The notes: generated from the sequence alone by a model not told the origin. DNA of 64,000 nucleotides from Methylobacterium nonmethylotrophicum (GCF_004745635.1 NZ_SRLB01000004.1:62001-126000), one strand, 5' to 3'. Counted from the stretch's first letter, positions 1 to 8,790 are shown. Program-made: numbers and translations.

Positions 1-164
1 CGACGGCGCAGGAAGCGGAGCGGGATGGCCGCCGGGCTCTCCTGTTCCTGCCCGACGGCACCGCGACGGGGGGCCGGTTACGCGTGACCATCGCGGGCGG
101 ACGAGCGCCAGGTCGATCGCTCAGCGTCTCGTGGCTGACCGGAGCCGTCTCGCGTGAACGCTGA
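1..164 (+). CDS. Type II secretion minor pseudopilin GspH, C-terminal end only (5' partial)
   Basis: Only the last 53 codons are in the window; the reading frame is open from base 3 and stops at 162-164. The residues LLFLPDGTATGGRLRV followed by a short turn and SWLTG match the C-terminal strand region of GspH/XcpU pseudopilins, where a 'PDGSATGG' loop and a final 'WLTG' are usual. The next gene starts inside its last codons (GTG at 154), which is typical of tightly coupled gsp operons. The prepilin N-terminus lies upstream of the window, so cleavage and full length cannot be checked. The H assignment rests on this short tail plus gene order. Confidence 0.7.
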   Translation, partial: TAQEAERDGRRALLFLPDGTATGGRLRVTIAGGRAPGRSLSVSWLTGAVSRER

Positions 165-660
165 TCAACCTCCCGACGCACGGCCCGTGATGTCTTGCCG
201 GGAAGCCGCAGACGCCCGGATTCCAGATCCGATGGACCAAGCGCCCATCGGCACGAGATCGGCGGCGGACGCGAGGTCCCGGTCCCGCGGGTTCTCGCTG
301 CTGGAAGCGCTCGCTGCCATTGCGCTCCTGGCGATCGCGTTGCCCGCCACGGTGTCCGTGTTCTCCGGCGCCGCTTCGCGCGCCTCTCTCGCGGACGCCC
401 GTCATGACCTTCTCCGGCGTGCCGAAGATCTCGTCACGATCACAAGAGCTGAGTTTTCGGGGCGCTTCGGCAGAACCGCCGGCTCGGACGCGATCGCCAG
501 ATGGACGGTGGAGACGACGCCCCTCACCGACCCTGACGAGAATGCCCGGCGGGCAGCACCGAGCACCGTGCCGGTGCACCTCAAGGTCATGACGCAGTCG
601 CGACAGAACGTGACGGTCGCGCTCGAGACGATGTTCCTGTTCAGGGAGCAGGGCCGATGA
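154..660 (+). CDS. gspI: Type II secretion minor pseudopilin GspI
   Basis: 168 residues, from a GTG that overlaps the end of gspH; a GGAG lies nine bases upstream. Later ATGs at 190 and 232 are possible starts. Residues about 44-66 carry a prepilin-peptidase site and hydrophobic helix (SRGFSLLEALAAIALLAIA): cleavage would fall after the Gly of RGF, with Glu at position +5. This is the class III signal of GspI-type pseudopilins. GspI is thought to sit at the tip of the periplasmic pseudopilus together with J and K. The leader before the cleavage site is unusually long (about 45 residues) if the GTG is right. The gene ends in a four-base ATGA overlap with gspJ. Confidence 0.75.
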   Translation: MNADQPPDARPVMSCREAADARIPDPMDQAPIGTRSAADARSRSRGFSLLEALAAIALLAIALPATVSVFSGAASRASLADARHDLLRRAEDLVTITRAEFSGRFGRTAGSDAIARWTVETTPLTDPDENARRAAPSTVPVHLKVMTQSRQNVTVALETMFLFREQGR

Positions 661-1307
661 GACAGGGCTCCGCCGGGTTCACGCTGCTCGAGGTGCTGAT
701 CGCCCTGATGATCTCCGCAATGGCCCTGGCGGCCTTGACGCATCTCGTGCAGGATGCGGCAGGCCTCGATGCCCGCCTGAGCGTGCGTGCGCGCTCGGCC
801 GACGAGACCCAGGCCCTGTTCGCGCTGCTGGAGGATCTGCTCCTCGGTCCGGAGCGTGAGATGACTCTCAAGGCAGCGGCGCAACCGGCGGCGTCCCCGG
901 AGTCGTCCGTCTCGGGGACCGATCGGGCGATCCGGATCGTCTCGCGGGGGCCGCGGATCCTCGGCCTGATGCGCCCGGCACCGTTCAGGCTCGCTTTCGA
1001 GCCGACCGAAGCGGACCGCGGACGCATCGTTCTGCGCTGGCCGTCACCCGCGGGCGGCACCGACCGCGAGACGGTGATGGCCGACGTCCGGTCGTTTCGC
1101 ATTCGCTATGCGGAGGCCGCGCAGATCGGAATCAGATCTTGGCACGATCACTGGTCTGGATCGGTGGCAGGCCTTGCGATGGTCGAGATCAGCTTGGTCG
1201 ATGCCGCCACGGGGCATCGACAATCCCGCACCATCCCCGTTGCGTCGACCTTGCCGCAGATCTGCGTTCTGCAGCCGCTGACCTCGGGGTGTCCGCAATG
1301 GAACTGA
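657..1307 (+). CDS. gspJ: Type II secretion minor pseudopilin GspJ
   Basis: 216 residues. The short leader MRQGSAG precedes FTLLEVLIALMISAMALAAL, a textbook prepilin-peptidase site (cut after G7, Glu at +5) and membrane/helix segment. The length fits GspJ (about 200-220 residues). The start ATG overlaps the stop of gspI as ATGA, so the two are probably translationally coupled. Its stop overlaps the gspL start by ten bases, leaving no room for gspK, which usually lies between J and L. Assignment as J rather than another minor pseudopilin comes from length and order. Confidence 0.75.
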   Translation: MRQGSAGFTLLEVLIALMISAMALAALTHLVQDAAGLDARLSVRARSADETQALFALLEDLLLGPEREMTLKAAAQPAASPESSVSGTDRAIRIVSRGPRILGLMRPAPFRLAFEPTEADRGRIVLRWPSPAGGTDRETVMADVRSFRIRYAEAAQIGIRSWHDHWSGSVAGLAMVEISLVDAATGHRQSRTIPVASTLPQICVLQPLTSGCPQWN

Positions 1308-2374
1308 CATCCTCGGCGGGCATGCAGCGTCGCGTTCGCACGATGGTCGGGGCGAGTGAGCGCCTGCTTCATCTCTGGCTGGAAGATCTGCTCTCCTTTC
1401 TGTCCCCATCCCTTCGCCGGAGTCTCGCAGAACTGGGCGGATCGAAGCCGCCACCGACCATTCTGTGCGACCAGGATGCCATCGTGGCGGACGATCCTAC
1501 GGTCTCACTGGATCGGCTCCTGGCGCGTTCCCGATCAGAACTCGTCATCCTGAAAATCGATCAGAAGCACGTGCTGCGCCGCAGGCTGGAGGTGCCCGGC
1601 GCGGTTATCGCCTCCCTCGACGCAGCCCTGAGCATGAACATCGGGGTCTGGACACCGTTCGCGACCGAAGAGGTCTACGCTGCAGCGCGCCAGACCGATT
1701 CCGTTGCGGCCGCAGGTTCGCAGACGTCATCCGTGCCAATCGAGGTGCGGTGCGTGTCCCGTACACTGGTCGACAGGCACATCCACGCCGCTCGCGCGCT
1801 CGGGATCGAGCCCGACGCCGTCCAGCTCGGCGACCGGAATTTCGTCGTGATCCGAGAGACGAAGAAGCGCCGAGTCTGGCGCTGGCAACGTCGCATGCTG
1901 ATCGCGCTGATCGTCGCCTGTGCTGTGCAGGTCGTCGGGTTCTCCGCCCTCATCACCGCAACGCAATCCACCGAGATTGAGCGTTTGTTCGCCGAACAAA
2001 CCTCCCTGAAACAGTCGCTACGGCGGAGCGCGCAAGCCGAAAAGCAGACCGCCCGACAAGTTGCGATATTAAATAAAGTTGCATCGAGCATGGATGAGTC
2101 TCGAAGCGTCTCCAAGATCATGCAGACACTTGCGCGCGCATTGCCGGCTGGGACCGTTGTCCTCGAGTTGGAGATCAGCCGGGATCGCGGGGAAGGCCAC
2201 GTTGCGGTCTCGGGCCCGAAGGATCTCGATCTGGTTGCAGCTCTCGCGTCAACCATGATGTACCGTGCACGTGACCTTGCCGCGACGTCGAGCACCGACG
2301 AGGTCCGCCGCACCTACGCCGTCGGCTTCACGCTGACCGGATGGGAGACGGGAGCCAGTGGGACGATCCCATGA
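1298..2374 (+). CDS. gspL: Type II secretion inner-membrane assembly protein GspL-like
   Basis: 358 residues from the ATG at 1298, chosen because it overlaps the end of gspJ; the frame is open further upstream, but that part reads antisense-like. Residues 1-198 are soluble and should form the cytoplasmic actin-like domain that docks the GspE ATPase. One membrane helix starts at residue 200 (MLIALIVACAVQVVGF). A charged, coiled-coil-like stretch follows, then a C-terminal periplasmic ferredoxin-like part (SKIMQTLARALPAGTVVLELEI) of the GspL/PilN type. The gene before encodes pseudopilins and the gene after is GspM-like, which fits the L-M pair. Somewhat shorter than enteric GspL (about 400). 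Confidence 0.72.
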   Translation: MELTSSAGMQRRVRTMVGASERLLHLWLEDLLSFLSPSLRRSLAELGGSKPPPTILCDQDAIVADDPTVSLDRLLARSRSELVILKIDQKHVLRRRLEVPGAVIASLDAALSMNIGVWTPFATEEVYAAARQTDSVAAAGSQTSSVPIEVRCVSRTLVDRHIHAARALGIEPDAVQLGDRNFVVIRETKKRRVWRWQRRMLIALIVACAVQVVGFSALITATQSTEIERLFAEQTSLKQSLRRSAQAEKQTARQVAILNKVASSMDESRSVSKIMQTLARALPAGTVVLELEISRDRGEGHVAVSGPKDLDLVAALASTMMYRARDLAATSSTDEVRRTYAVGFTLTGWETGASGTIP

Positions 2375-3039
2375 TGCGCGCCGTGCCGGAGAGCTCCTTT
2401 GCGGTAAAGACGCGAAGAATTCTGAGTGCTGTTCTGGCTGCCGGCGTCGTGCTTTCATCGATCGCCGCAGTAGCCAATATCATATCGGCCTATTTTGAAA
2501 GGCGAGATGAGATCGACCGGTTGCGTGCCAGCGTCTCGGCATTGTCGTCGCGTGCCAGGCAATCCGATCGGGCCTCTCCGCTTGTGCTGCCGGAGGTCGC
2601 CCTGGGGCAGGTGCTGGCCCCAACGCCGGATGCGGGCATTAACCACGTGCAGAAGGTCGTGCGAAATCTCAACGACACGCTCGGAGTAGACGACATTCAG
2701 ATCGACAGCGTGCGACTCCTACCGCAACTGGAAGAAGGATCGTTGACGGCAGGCCGGGCTTCCATTGCGGTGACGGCGTCCCATGGGCAGATATTCGACA
2801 TCATCAACATCATCGAAAGTTCGACGCCGGCCATCATGATCGATGCCGTTCGGATCAACAATCGGACGGCCAGCGGCCAGTTTCGCCGAGGGGGTGCCCC
2901 GGGCGCCGATGCCGCCGACAGCAAAGCACGGATCAAAATGACGGTAACAGTCAGGGTGTATTCCAAGCGCTTGTCGGATGCTGTCAGGCAGCGAAACACG
3001 ATGACTGGAGTAGCTCCTTCTCAGGCGCCTCATCCATGA
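2371..3039 (+). CDS. gspM: Type II secretion protein GspM, subtype b
   Basis: 222 residues from the ATG at 2371, which overlaps the gspL stop as ATGA; an upstream in-frame ATG at 2341 is less likely. Residues about 14-36 form one membrane helix (ILSAVLAAGVVLSSIAAV). A heptad-like segment (RRDEIDRLRASVSALSSRA) follows, then a mixed alpha/beta periplasmic domain containing TASHGQIFDIINIIESSTPAIMID. This layout is that of the GspM_b family, which pairs with GspL in the inner-membrane platform. Base composition begins to drop toward the end of the gene. Confidence 0.72.
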   Translation: MMRAVPESSFAVKTRRILSAVLAAGVVLSSIAAVANIISAYFERRDEIDRLRASVSALSSRARQSDRASPLVLPEVALGQVLAPTPDAGINHVQKVVRNLNDTLGVDDIQIDSVRLLPQLEEGSLTAGRASIAVTASHGQIFDIINIIESSTPAIMIDAVRINNRTASGQFRRGGAPGADAADSKARIKMTVTVRVYSKRLSDAVRQRNTMTGVAPSQAPHP

Positions 3040-3521
3040 TGTCGGTCAAGCTGATACGGATTTCATTTCTTTTTTTGTTCAATATATTCGTTTTTTTATG
3101 TGGCATAATGATCTTATATAAGGAATATCACCATTCCAAAGAACCATTTCCGCAGATATATTTGCCAACGAAAGCCGAGTTCGCGACTTTAAGCGATAAA
3201 TTTGTTAGAGCTACAAGACGATCTGACGAGAAGGTCCAAAGCTTGTTCATGGATGCCCAGAGGAGTGCGGCCGCTTCGACCGAACGAAGCCACGCCGCAG
3301 CATCGGAAATCATCGAGCCGGCTCGTCTCGTGGGCATCATTGTGCCGTTGGAGGCCGCAGCTGCAAAAATCGCCGTCATCGAGTATGGCGTGCGATCTCG
3401 GACTGTAAGAGCGCGTCGAGGAGACATAATTCCCGGAACATCATGGAAGGTCGCAAATATCGATGACAAAGAAATCACTATCATTGATGATAAATTCGAA
3501 TTTAAGATGAGCCTCAAATGA
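3036..3521 (+). CDS. GspC-like inner-membrane protein at the end of the gsp operon; AT-rich
   Basis: 161 residues; starts in an ATGATG overlap with gspM. Residues about 7-28 are a membrane helix (ISFLFLFNIFVFLCGIMIL), followed by a spacer and a C-terminal beta-rich domain (residues about 95-161) ending in GDIIPGTSWKVANIDDKEITIIDDKFEFKMSLK. That order, a single N-terminal helix plus a small domain with a 'G..I.....V..I....I.I.......' pattern, resembles the homology region of GspC/PulC or PilP, which connects the platform to the secretin. The DNA is strikingly AT-rich with runs of T and A, unlike every neighbour, so recent acquisition or relaxed codon selection is possible. It could instead be an unrelated accessory subunit. 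Confidence 0.55.
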   Translation: MMSVKLIRISFLFLFNIFVFLCGIMILYKEYHHSKEPFPQIYLPTKAEFATLSDKFVRATRRSDEKVQSLFMDAQRSAAASTERSHAAASEIIEPARLVGIIVPLEAAAAKIAVIEYGVRSRTVRARRGDIIPGTSWKVANIDDKEITIIDDKFEFKMSLK

Positions 3522-3599
3522 ATCTTGATCTCTTTATTTAGACCGAATGGCGACATCATATCAAGATTGCCTGGATTGCGTCGTCCGCGAAGAAAGCGC

Positions 3600-4080
3600 T
3601 TAGAGCGTCGAACAGAACCGATGGATCTGGTTGAGGGTGATGATGCGGGCCTGGAGGAAGGTGAAGGCCTCGTCGATGTCGGCACGGCGTTCGTAGCGGA
3701 CGGGCAAGCGGCGGGCGCAATTGAACCAGGCGTGGCTGCCCTCATCCTGAGACTGTCGAAGGATCGACCACCCAGCGATGCCGCCCGAGCCTGTCGCTCC
3801 TCTCGATGCCACGTCGGGCAATCCGCGGCGTGGTCCCGCGCGCCCGGCATTCCTGCCGCTGCACTCTCGCATCGTCGGCCTTGTCGGCGTGCAGCTTGTC
3901 GGGGCGCCGGCGCGGGCGTCCCCGCCGCCCGCTGCGCAAGGGCGGGATCGCGTCCAGCGTCGGGACCATCAGCGCCCTGTCGTGGCAATGGGCCCCGGTC
4001 GAAAAGGCGTCGATGACGAGGTGGCGCTTGGTTCCCGCCCTGCCGCGATCCGTCGGGTTCGGGCCCGTCAGCCGGCCTCA
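3600..4080 (-). pseudogene. Decayed IS5-family (IS427-like) transposase, C-terminal half
   Basis: On the minus strand, 4068-3760 reads TGPNPTDRGRAGTKRH, LVIDAFSTG, LHADKADDARVQRQ and RRGIERSDRLGRHRWVV. This is the familiar order of IS5-group DDE transposases (GPNPTDRGK.GTKRHL ... LHADKGYD ... IARRGIE ... GRHRWVVERTHAW). The frame is then lost: the expected ERTHAWLNRFRRL part appears in another frame as HAWFNCARRLPVRYERRADIDEAF, ending in a stop at 3600-3602. Both a frameshift and the lack of an N-terminal half show that it is dead. No clear terminal inverted repeats were found. It lies between the gsp operon and fumC. Confidence 0.75.
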
Positions 4081-4202
4081 AGCCAAGCAGCCTCCGGGGA
4101 AACCCGGGGGCGGTTCAGGGGCGAGGGGAAGGATGGAACCCGAGGCGTCGCGCCGGCGCATCTCCTCGACCGTGACGGCGGGCGGGCACGCTGCCGCAGG
4201 GG

Positions 4203-5624
4203 TCACCGAGCCGGCTCTCGACGCCCGGCCGGCGCGATCATCGTCCGCGGATCGACGATCCGGTCGTACTCCTCGCCCGTCACGAAGCCGAGCGCGATGG
4301 CGGCCGCACGCGGGGTCACGTTCTCGGCCATCGCCGTCCTGGTGATCGCGGCGACGCGGTCGTAGCCAAGCAGCGGATTGAGCGCCGTTGCCAGCAGCAG
4401 GGCGTTCGCGACATTCGCGGCGAGGCGCTCCCGGTCGACGGCGAGGCCGTGAACCAGCTTCGTCGCGAAGACGCGCGATCCGTCCGCCAGCAGGCGGATC
4501 GCTTGCAGCAGGTTGTGGACGAGCACGGGCTTGGCGACGTTCAGCTCGAAGGTTCCGGACGCGCCCGCCGCCGAGATCGTCGCGTGGTTGCCGACGACCT
4601 GGAAGGCGACCTGCAGCAGGGCCTCGGCGATCGTCGGGTTGCGCTTGCCCGGCATGATGGAGGACGACAGGCCGTCGTCGGGAAAGACGAGCTCGCCGAG
4701 GCCGGTGCGCGGCCCGGAGCCGAGCAGGCGGATGTCGTTGGCGATCTTGATCAGCGAGACCGCCAGCACGTTGAGCGCGCCCGAGACCTCCACGAGGGCG
4801 TCGTGGGCGCCCATGCCCTCGAACTTGCTCGGATTGGGAACGAAGGGCAGCCCGGTCAGGCCCGCGACCTCCTCGCAGAAGGCCTCGTCGAACCCGGCCG
4901 GCGCGTTGAGGCCGGAGCCGACGGCGGTCCCCCCTTGAGCGAGCCGGTACAGGCGCGGGGACGCGGCCTCGATCCGGGCGATCCCGAGGCCGACCTGCCG
5001 CGCGAAGGCGTCGAAGGCCTGCCCGACCGTCATCGGGACGGCGTCCATGAGATGCGTGCGACCGATCTTCACGACATCGTCGAACTCGGCCGCCTTGGCA
5101 GCGAGGGTGTCGCGCAGGAGCCGGAGCTCGGGCAGCAGGCGGTCATGCAGCTCGATGCCGACGCAGAGATGCATGACGGTCGGGAAGCTGTCGTTCGAGG
5201 ATTGCGAACGGTTGACGTGGTCGTTGGGGTGGACCGGCCGACGTCGTCCCAGAGGCTGGCCCAAGGTCTCGTTGGCGCGGTTGGCGATGACCTCGTTGGC
5301 GTTCATGTTGGTCTGGGTGCCGGAGCCGGTCTGCCAGATCGGCAGCGGGAAATGGTCGTCGAAGCGGCCCTTCCACACTTCCAGGGCCGCCGCCTCGATG
5401 GCCTCGGCGAGGGAGGGGTCGAGCGTTCCGAGACGGCGGTTGGCGCGGGCCGCCGCGAGCTTCTGGAGCCCGAAGGTCCAGACGAGGCAGGCCGGGAAGC
5501 GCTCGTCGCCGATCTCGAACACGCCGAGCGCCCGCTGGGTCTGCGCGCCCCAGTACCGGTTGGCGGGGATCTCGACCGGACCGAAGGCGTCGTGCTCGAT
5601 CCGGATTCCCGGGTGGTCGGTCAT
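4203..5624 (-). CDS. fumC: Class II fumarate hydratase
   Basis: 473 residues, close to the usual 460-470. Catalyses reversible hydration of fumarate to L-malate in the TCA cycle; cytosolic homotetramer. Visible family marks in order: HPNDHVNRSQSSNDSFPT near residue 140, GRTHLMDAVPMT near 190, and the superfamily signature SSSIMPGKRNP near 325 with its catalytic Ser. ELNVAKPVLVHNLLQ, the C-terminal fumarase block, follows. The ATG at 5622-5624 has AAGGAT eight bases upstream. It lies 76 bases downstream of dctA on the same strand, so uptake and use of C4-dicarboxylates may be co-expressed. A related lyase (argininosuccinate, aspartase) is less likely given the block structure. Confidence 0.93.
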   Translation of the reverse strand: MTDHPGIRIEHDAFGPVEIPANRYWGAQTQRALGVFEIGDERFPACLVWTFGLQKLAAARANRRLGTLDPSLAEAIEAAALEVWKGRFDDHFPLPIWQTGSGTQTNMNANEVIANRANETLGQPLGRRRPVHPNDHVNRSQSSNDSFPTVMHLCVGIELHDRLLPELRLLRDTLAAKAAEFDDVVKIGRTHLMDAVPMTVGQAFDAFARQVGLGIARIEAASPRLYRLAQGGTAVGSGLNAPAGFDEAFCEEVAGLTGLPFVPNPSKFEGMGAHDALVEVSGALNVLAVSLIKIANDIRLLGSGPRTGLGELVFPDDGLSSSIMPGKRNPTIAEALLQVAFQVVGNHATISAAGASGTFELNVAKPVLVHNLLQAIRLLADGSRVFATKLVHGLAVDRERLAANVANALLLATALNPLLGYDRVAAITRTAMAENVTPRAAAIALGFVTGEEYDRIVDPRTMIAPAGRREPAR

Positions 5625-5700
5625 GGGCGGGATCCTTCGATTGCGGGCATGCCGGTCGGGCCGGCGGAGGACGGGGGAGCCCGCGGGCTCCCCGGGCGCG

Positions 5701-7056
5701 TCACGCCGCGGCGGCGCGCTCGGCGCGCAGGCGGGCCATCGCCTCCTGCGCCATGGCGGGATCGAACTCGCCGGCGAGCTTGGCCGTCACCACGGTGGCG
5801 ACGCTGTTGCCGATGGCGTTGGTCGTGGCGACGGCGATCGACATGAAGCGGTAGACGCCGAACAGGATCGGCAGGCCTTCGAGCGGCAGGATCCCGGTCG
5901 CCGCCACCGTCGCGGCGAAGACCACGAAGCTGCCGCCCGAGACGGTGGCCGCGCCCTTCGAGGTCAGGAGCATGACGGCCAGGATGCCGAGCTGCTGCCC
6001 GAGATCGAGCGGCACGTGGTAGGCGTTCGCCAGGAAGACGATGCCCATCGACATGTAGATCGAGGTACCGTCGAGGTTGAAGGCGTAGCCGGTCGGCAGC
6101 ACGAGGCCGACGCTCTGGCGCGAGCAGCCATAGGCCGGCAGCTTCTCGAGCAGCCGCGGCAGCACGCTCTCGGACGAGGCCGTTCCGAGCACGATGTAGA
6201 TCTCCTCGCGGATGAAGTCGAGGAGCTGGAACAGGTTGATCTTGAACATCGCCGAGATCGCGCCGAGCACCACCACGATGAACAGGATCACCACGGCGTA
6301 GAAGCTGAGGATCAGGTAGATCAGCGACAGGAGCACGGTGGTGCCGCTCGAGCCGACCGCGAAGGCGACAGCCCCGAAGGTGCCGATCGGGGCCACCAGC
6401 ATGATCAGGTGGATGAACTCGAAGAAGGCGTCGGAGATCCGGTTGAGGCCGGTCTCGATCGGCTGGCGCTTCTCGGGCGAGAGGTGCAGGAGCGCCGCGC
6501 CGAAGATCAGCGCGATGACGAGCACCTGGAGCAGCTCGCCCCTGGCGAAGGCGCCGATGAAGTTGTCGGGGAAGACGTTGAGGATGAAGTCGAGGGTGGA
6601 GTGCGGCGCGTTCGCGCCGCTCGGCGCCTTGCCGTGGGCGAGGCTGGCCCGGGTCGAATCGGCCATGCCCTGGCCGACGCCGAGCAGGTTGCCGGCGAGC
6701 ATGCCGAGGCCGAGGGCGAGGGTCGAGACGATCTCGAAGTAGATCATCGCGATCAGGCCGACCTTGCCGACCCGCTTGAAGTCGCCGGCCGAGGTGACGC
6801 CGACCACGACGCACAGGAAGACCAGCGGCGCCACCGCCGTCTTGATCAGGCGCAGGAAGATGTCGCCCAGGATCTTGAGCTGGACGGCAACGCCCGGGAG
6901 GAGGAAGCCGACGGCGGCGCCGAGCGCCATCGCGATGATGATCTGGACGCCGAGATTGCGCCAGAGCGCCTTCTTTCTCGGCGTCGCGGCGGCGGCGGCA
7001 GCGGCCGGCCGTGGTGTCGGCGGGATCGCGTGTGGATCGAGGGTGGCGTCGGACAT
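5701..7056 (-). CDS. dctA: C4-dicarboxylate/proton symporter DctA
   Basis: 451 residues from the ATG at 7056, chosen because it has GAGGA seven bases upstream; the frame extends further, but that part is not conserved-looking. SLC1-family membrane carrier importing succinate, fumarate and malate with protons. Marks: the serine-rich re-entrant loop SSESVLPRLLEKLPAYG, the substrate motif NLDGTSIYMSMG, TSKGAATVSGGSFVV, and a late helix with TNAIGNSVATVVTAKLAGE. About eight hydrophobic segments can be counted. An alanine-rich N-terminal tail of about 28 residues precedes the first helix. Adjacent fumC supports the dicarboxylate substrate over glutamate. Confidence 0.9.
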   Translation of the reverse strand: MSDATLDPHAIPPTPRPAAAAAAATPRKKALWRNLGVQIIIAMALGAAVGFLLPGVAVQLKILGDIFLRLIKTAVAPLVFLCVVVGVTSAGDFKRVGKVGLIAMIYFEIVSTLALGLGMLAGNLLGVGQGMADSTRASLAHGKAPSGANAPHSTLDFILNVFPDNFIGAFARGELLQVLVIALIFGAALLHLSPEKRQPIETGLNRISDAFFEFIHLIMLVAPIGTFGAVAFAVGSSGTTVLLSLIYLILSFYAVVILFIVVVLGAISAMFKINLFQLLDFIREEIYIVLGTASSESVLPRLLEKLPAYGCSRQSVGLVLPTGYAFNLDGTSIYMSMGIVFLANAYHVPLDLGQQLGILAVMLLTSKGAATVSGGSFVVFAATVAATGILPLEGLPILFGVYRFMSIAVATTNAIGNSVATVVTAKLAGEFDPAMAQEAMARLRAERAAAA

Positions 7057-7418
7057 GGCTTCCTCAGGTCGGGGATCGGGAGGGCACGCGCTCTCGCTGC
7101 CGTCGGACGGGAACCCGGCGGGGTGGCGCGCTCGGTGATGACGAGGGTCACGGCAAGGCGGCATCGACGATCATCGTGATGATCTCCGGTCTCGTACCAA
7201 ATCCGACTGCTTGCTTCCGGCGATCCCTGCGGCATCGCTTGCGCAATGCGGATTTCGGCTTCGCTCAAGCGTGCGGAGCGTCGCTCCGCCGCACGAACTT
7301 TTAAAACCGTTTCCGGAAGGAATTGCCCGGGGGGCGGTGTCAGCACTCGGCCGCCGCCACGATCTCGGCCGAACGATACTTTGCGATGACTTCGGACCGG
7401 TGACCCGAACCGTCGATG
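7057..7418. other. Noncoding gap upstream of dctA, holding a dispersed palindromic repeat
   Basis: No convincing reading frame. The part nearest dctA should hold its promoter, but I see no clear -35/-10 pair. The middle holds a repeat copy (7245-7289, listed separately). The rest, up to the stop of the lyase gene at 7419, shows only a short AT-rich run near 7300-7310. Confidence 0.5.
7245..7289 (+). repeat. Dispersed intergenic palindromic repeat, copy 1
   Basis: About 45 bases ending in a hairpin, GCGGAGCG-T-CGCTCCGC (7273-7289). The same block with a handful of differences occurs in inverse orientation at 26179-26223, 19 kb away, also outside genes. Both copies are also preceded by an AAATCCGA-TG motif. 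The structure is that of a REP-like or small non-autonomous element. Confidence 0.6.
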
Positions 7419-8771
7419 TCAGGTGCCGCGGGCCGTTCCGGCGAGCACGCGGTCGACCATGTCGGGCGCGGCACCGAGGTAGTTCGCCGGATCGGTCAGG
7501 CGATCGATCGCGGCGCGGTCGAGATGCGCCGTCACCTCGGGCATGGCGGTCAGGGCCTCGGCGAGGCTCCCGCCCCGCTCGTTCACCACGCGGCAGGCCG
7601 CGTAGACGAGGTCGTGGGCCCGCTGCCGGCCGGTATGGGGGGCGAGCGCCATCATCACCGCCTCGGCGACGATCAGCCCGCGGCTGAGCCCGAGATTCCC
7701 GCGCATCCGCGCCTCGTCGACGATCAGGCCGCCGAGCGCGAACCTGGCCTGGTGCAGGGCGCCGGCGGTCAGCACGAAGCTCTCGGGGATCGCCATCCAC
7801 TCGGCGTGCCACGGGCCGGTCGCGCGCTCGAAATCCTGGACCATCGCGTCGAGCATCAGGCCGGCCTGCTGGCGAACCCCCTTGGCGGCGGCGAGCATCA
7901 GCTCGGAGGAGATCGGGTTTCGCTTCTGCGGCATGGTCGAGGAGGCGCCGCGCCCGGTGACGAAGGGCTCGGTGACCTCGCCGAACTCGGTCGAGGCCAT
8001 GATCATGATGTCGAGGGCGATCTTGCCGAGCGAGCCGGTGATGAGCGCCAGCAGGTTGACGGTCTCGGCAAAGCCGTCGCGGGCGACGTGCCAGGTCGAG
8101 GCCGGCACGCCGAGGCCGAGCTCCCGGCAGAACGCCTCCTGCACGTGCAGTCCCGCCGCGCCGAGAGACGCGAGCGTGCCGGCGGCACCGGCGAACTGGC
8201 CGACCAGCACGCGCGGCTTCAGCTGCGCGAGGCGCACGGCGTGGCGGTCGATCATGGCGAGCCAGATCGACGTCTTGTAGCCGAAGGTCACCGGCAGGGC
8301 CTGCTGCAGGTGCGTGCGCCCGGCCATCGGCGTGTCGCGGTAGCGCGCCGAGAGGTCGGCCAGGATCGCCCGCAGGGCGGCGAGGTCGGCCTCGACGATC
8401 TCCAGGCCGGCCCGGACCTGGAGCACGGTGGCCGTGTCCATGATGTCCTGGGTGGTCGCGCCCCAATGGACATAGCGGCCGGCCTCGCCGCATTGGTGCA
8501 CGAGCTGGTGGACGAGCGGCAGGATCGGGTAGCCGACATTGTCGGTTTCCTGGCGCAGGCGGTCGAGGTCGAGCCCCTCGAAGGAGCAGCCGCGGGCGAT
8601 CGCCTCCGCCGCCTCGGCCGGGATCACGCCGCAGGCAGCCTCGGCCTTCGCGAGCGCGACCTCGACGGCGATGTAGCGCTGGATCAGGGCACGATCGGAG
8701 AAGACCTCGCGCATCGCCGGCGTGCCGAAGGCATCGCGGAACAGCGGGGAATCGATGACGGTGGCAGCCAT
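7419..8771 (-). CDS. PcaB/PurB-type lyase (3-carboxy-cis,cis-muconate cycloisomerase-like)
   Basis: 450 residues from the ATG at 8771, which has GGGAGGAAGG just upstream; the frame continues upstream through the operator and is not used. Fumarase/aspartase superfamily: RYVHWGATTQDIMDTA near residue 100, GRTHLQQALP near 150, and the signature GASSTMPQKRNPISSE near 270 with the mobile-loop Ser. The ATTQDIMDT block and overall length fit 3-carboxymuconate cycloisomerases, which act in the protocatechuate (beta-ketoadipate) branch; adenylosuccinate lyase or another C-N lyase remains possible because no other pca gene is adjacent. It is divergent from a GntR/UTRA regulator with operator-like repeats between them, so it is probably substrate-induced. 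Confidence 0.72.
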   Translation of the reverse strand: MAATVIDSPLFRDAFGTPAMREVFSDRALIQRYIAVEVALAKAEAACGVIPAEAAEAIARGCSFEGLDLDRLRQETDNVGYPILPLVHQLVHQCGEAGRYVHWGATTQDIMDTATVLQVRAGLEIVEADLAALRAILADLSARYRDTPMAGRTHLQQALPVTFGYKTSIWLAMIDRHAVRLAQLKPRVLVGQFAGAAGTLASLGAAGLHVQEAFCRELGLGVPASTWHVARDGFAETVNLLALITGSLGKIALDIMIMASTEFGEVTEPFVTGRGASSTMPQKRNPISSELMLAAAKGVRQQAGLMLDAMVQDFERATGPWHAEWMAIPESFVLTAGALHQARFALGGLIVDEARMRGNLGLSRGLIVAEAVMMALAPHTGRQRAHDLVYAACRVVNERGGSLAEALTAMPEVTAHLDRAAIDRLTDPANYLGAAPDMVDRVLAGTARGT

Positions 8772-8790
8772 GGCCCCTTCCTCCCGCAGG

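Noticed and set aside
1139..1297. Longer N-terminus for the GspL-like protein
   Set aside because: This part is an alternative frame of gspJ; the ATG at 1298 gives the usual short overlap.
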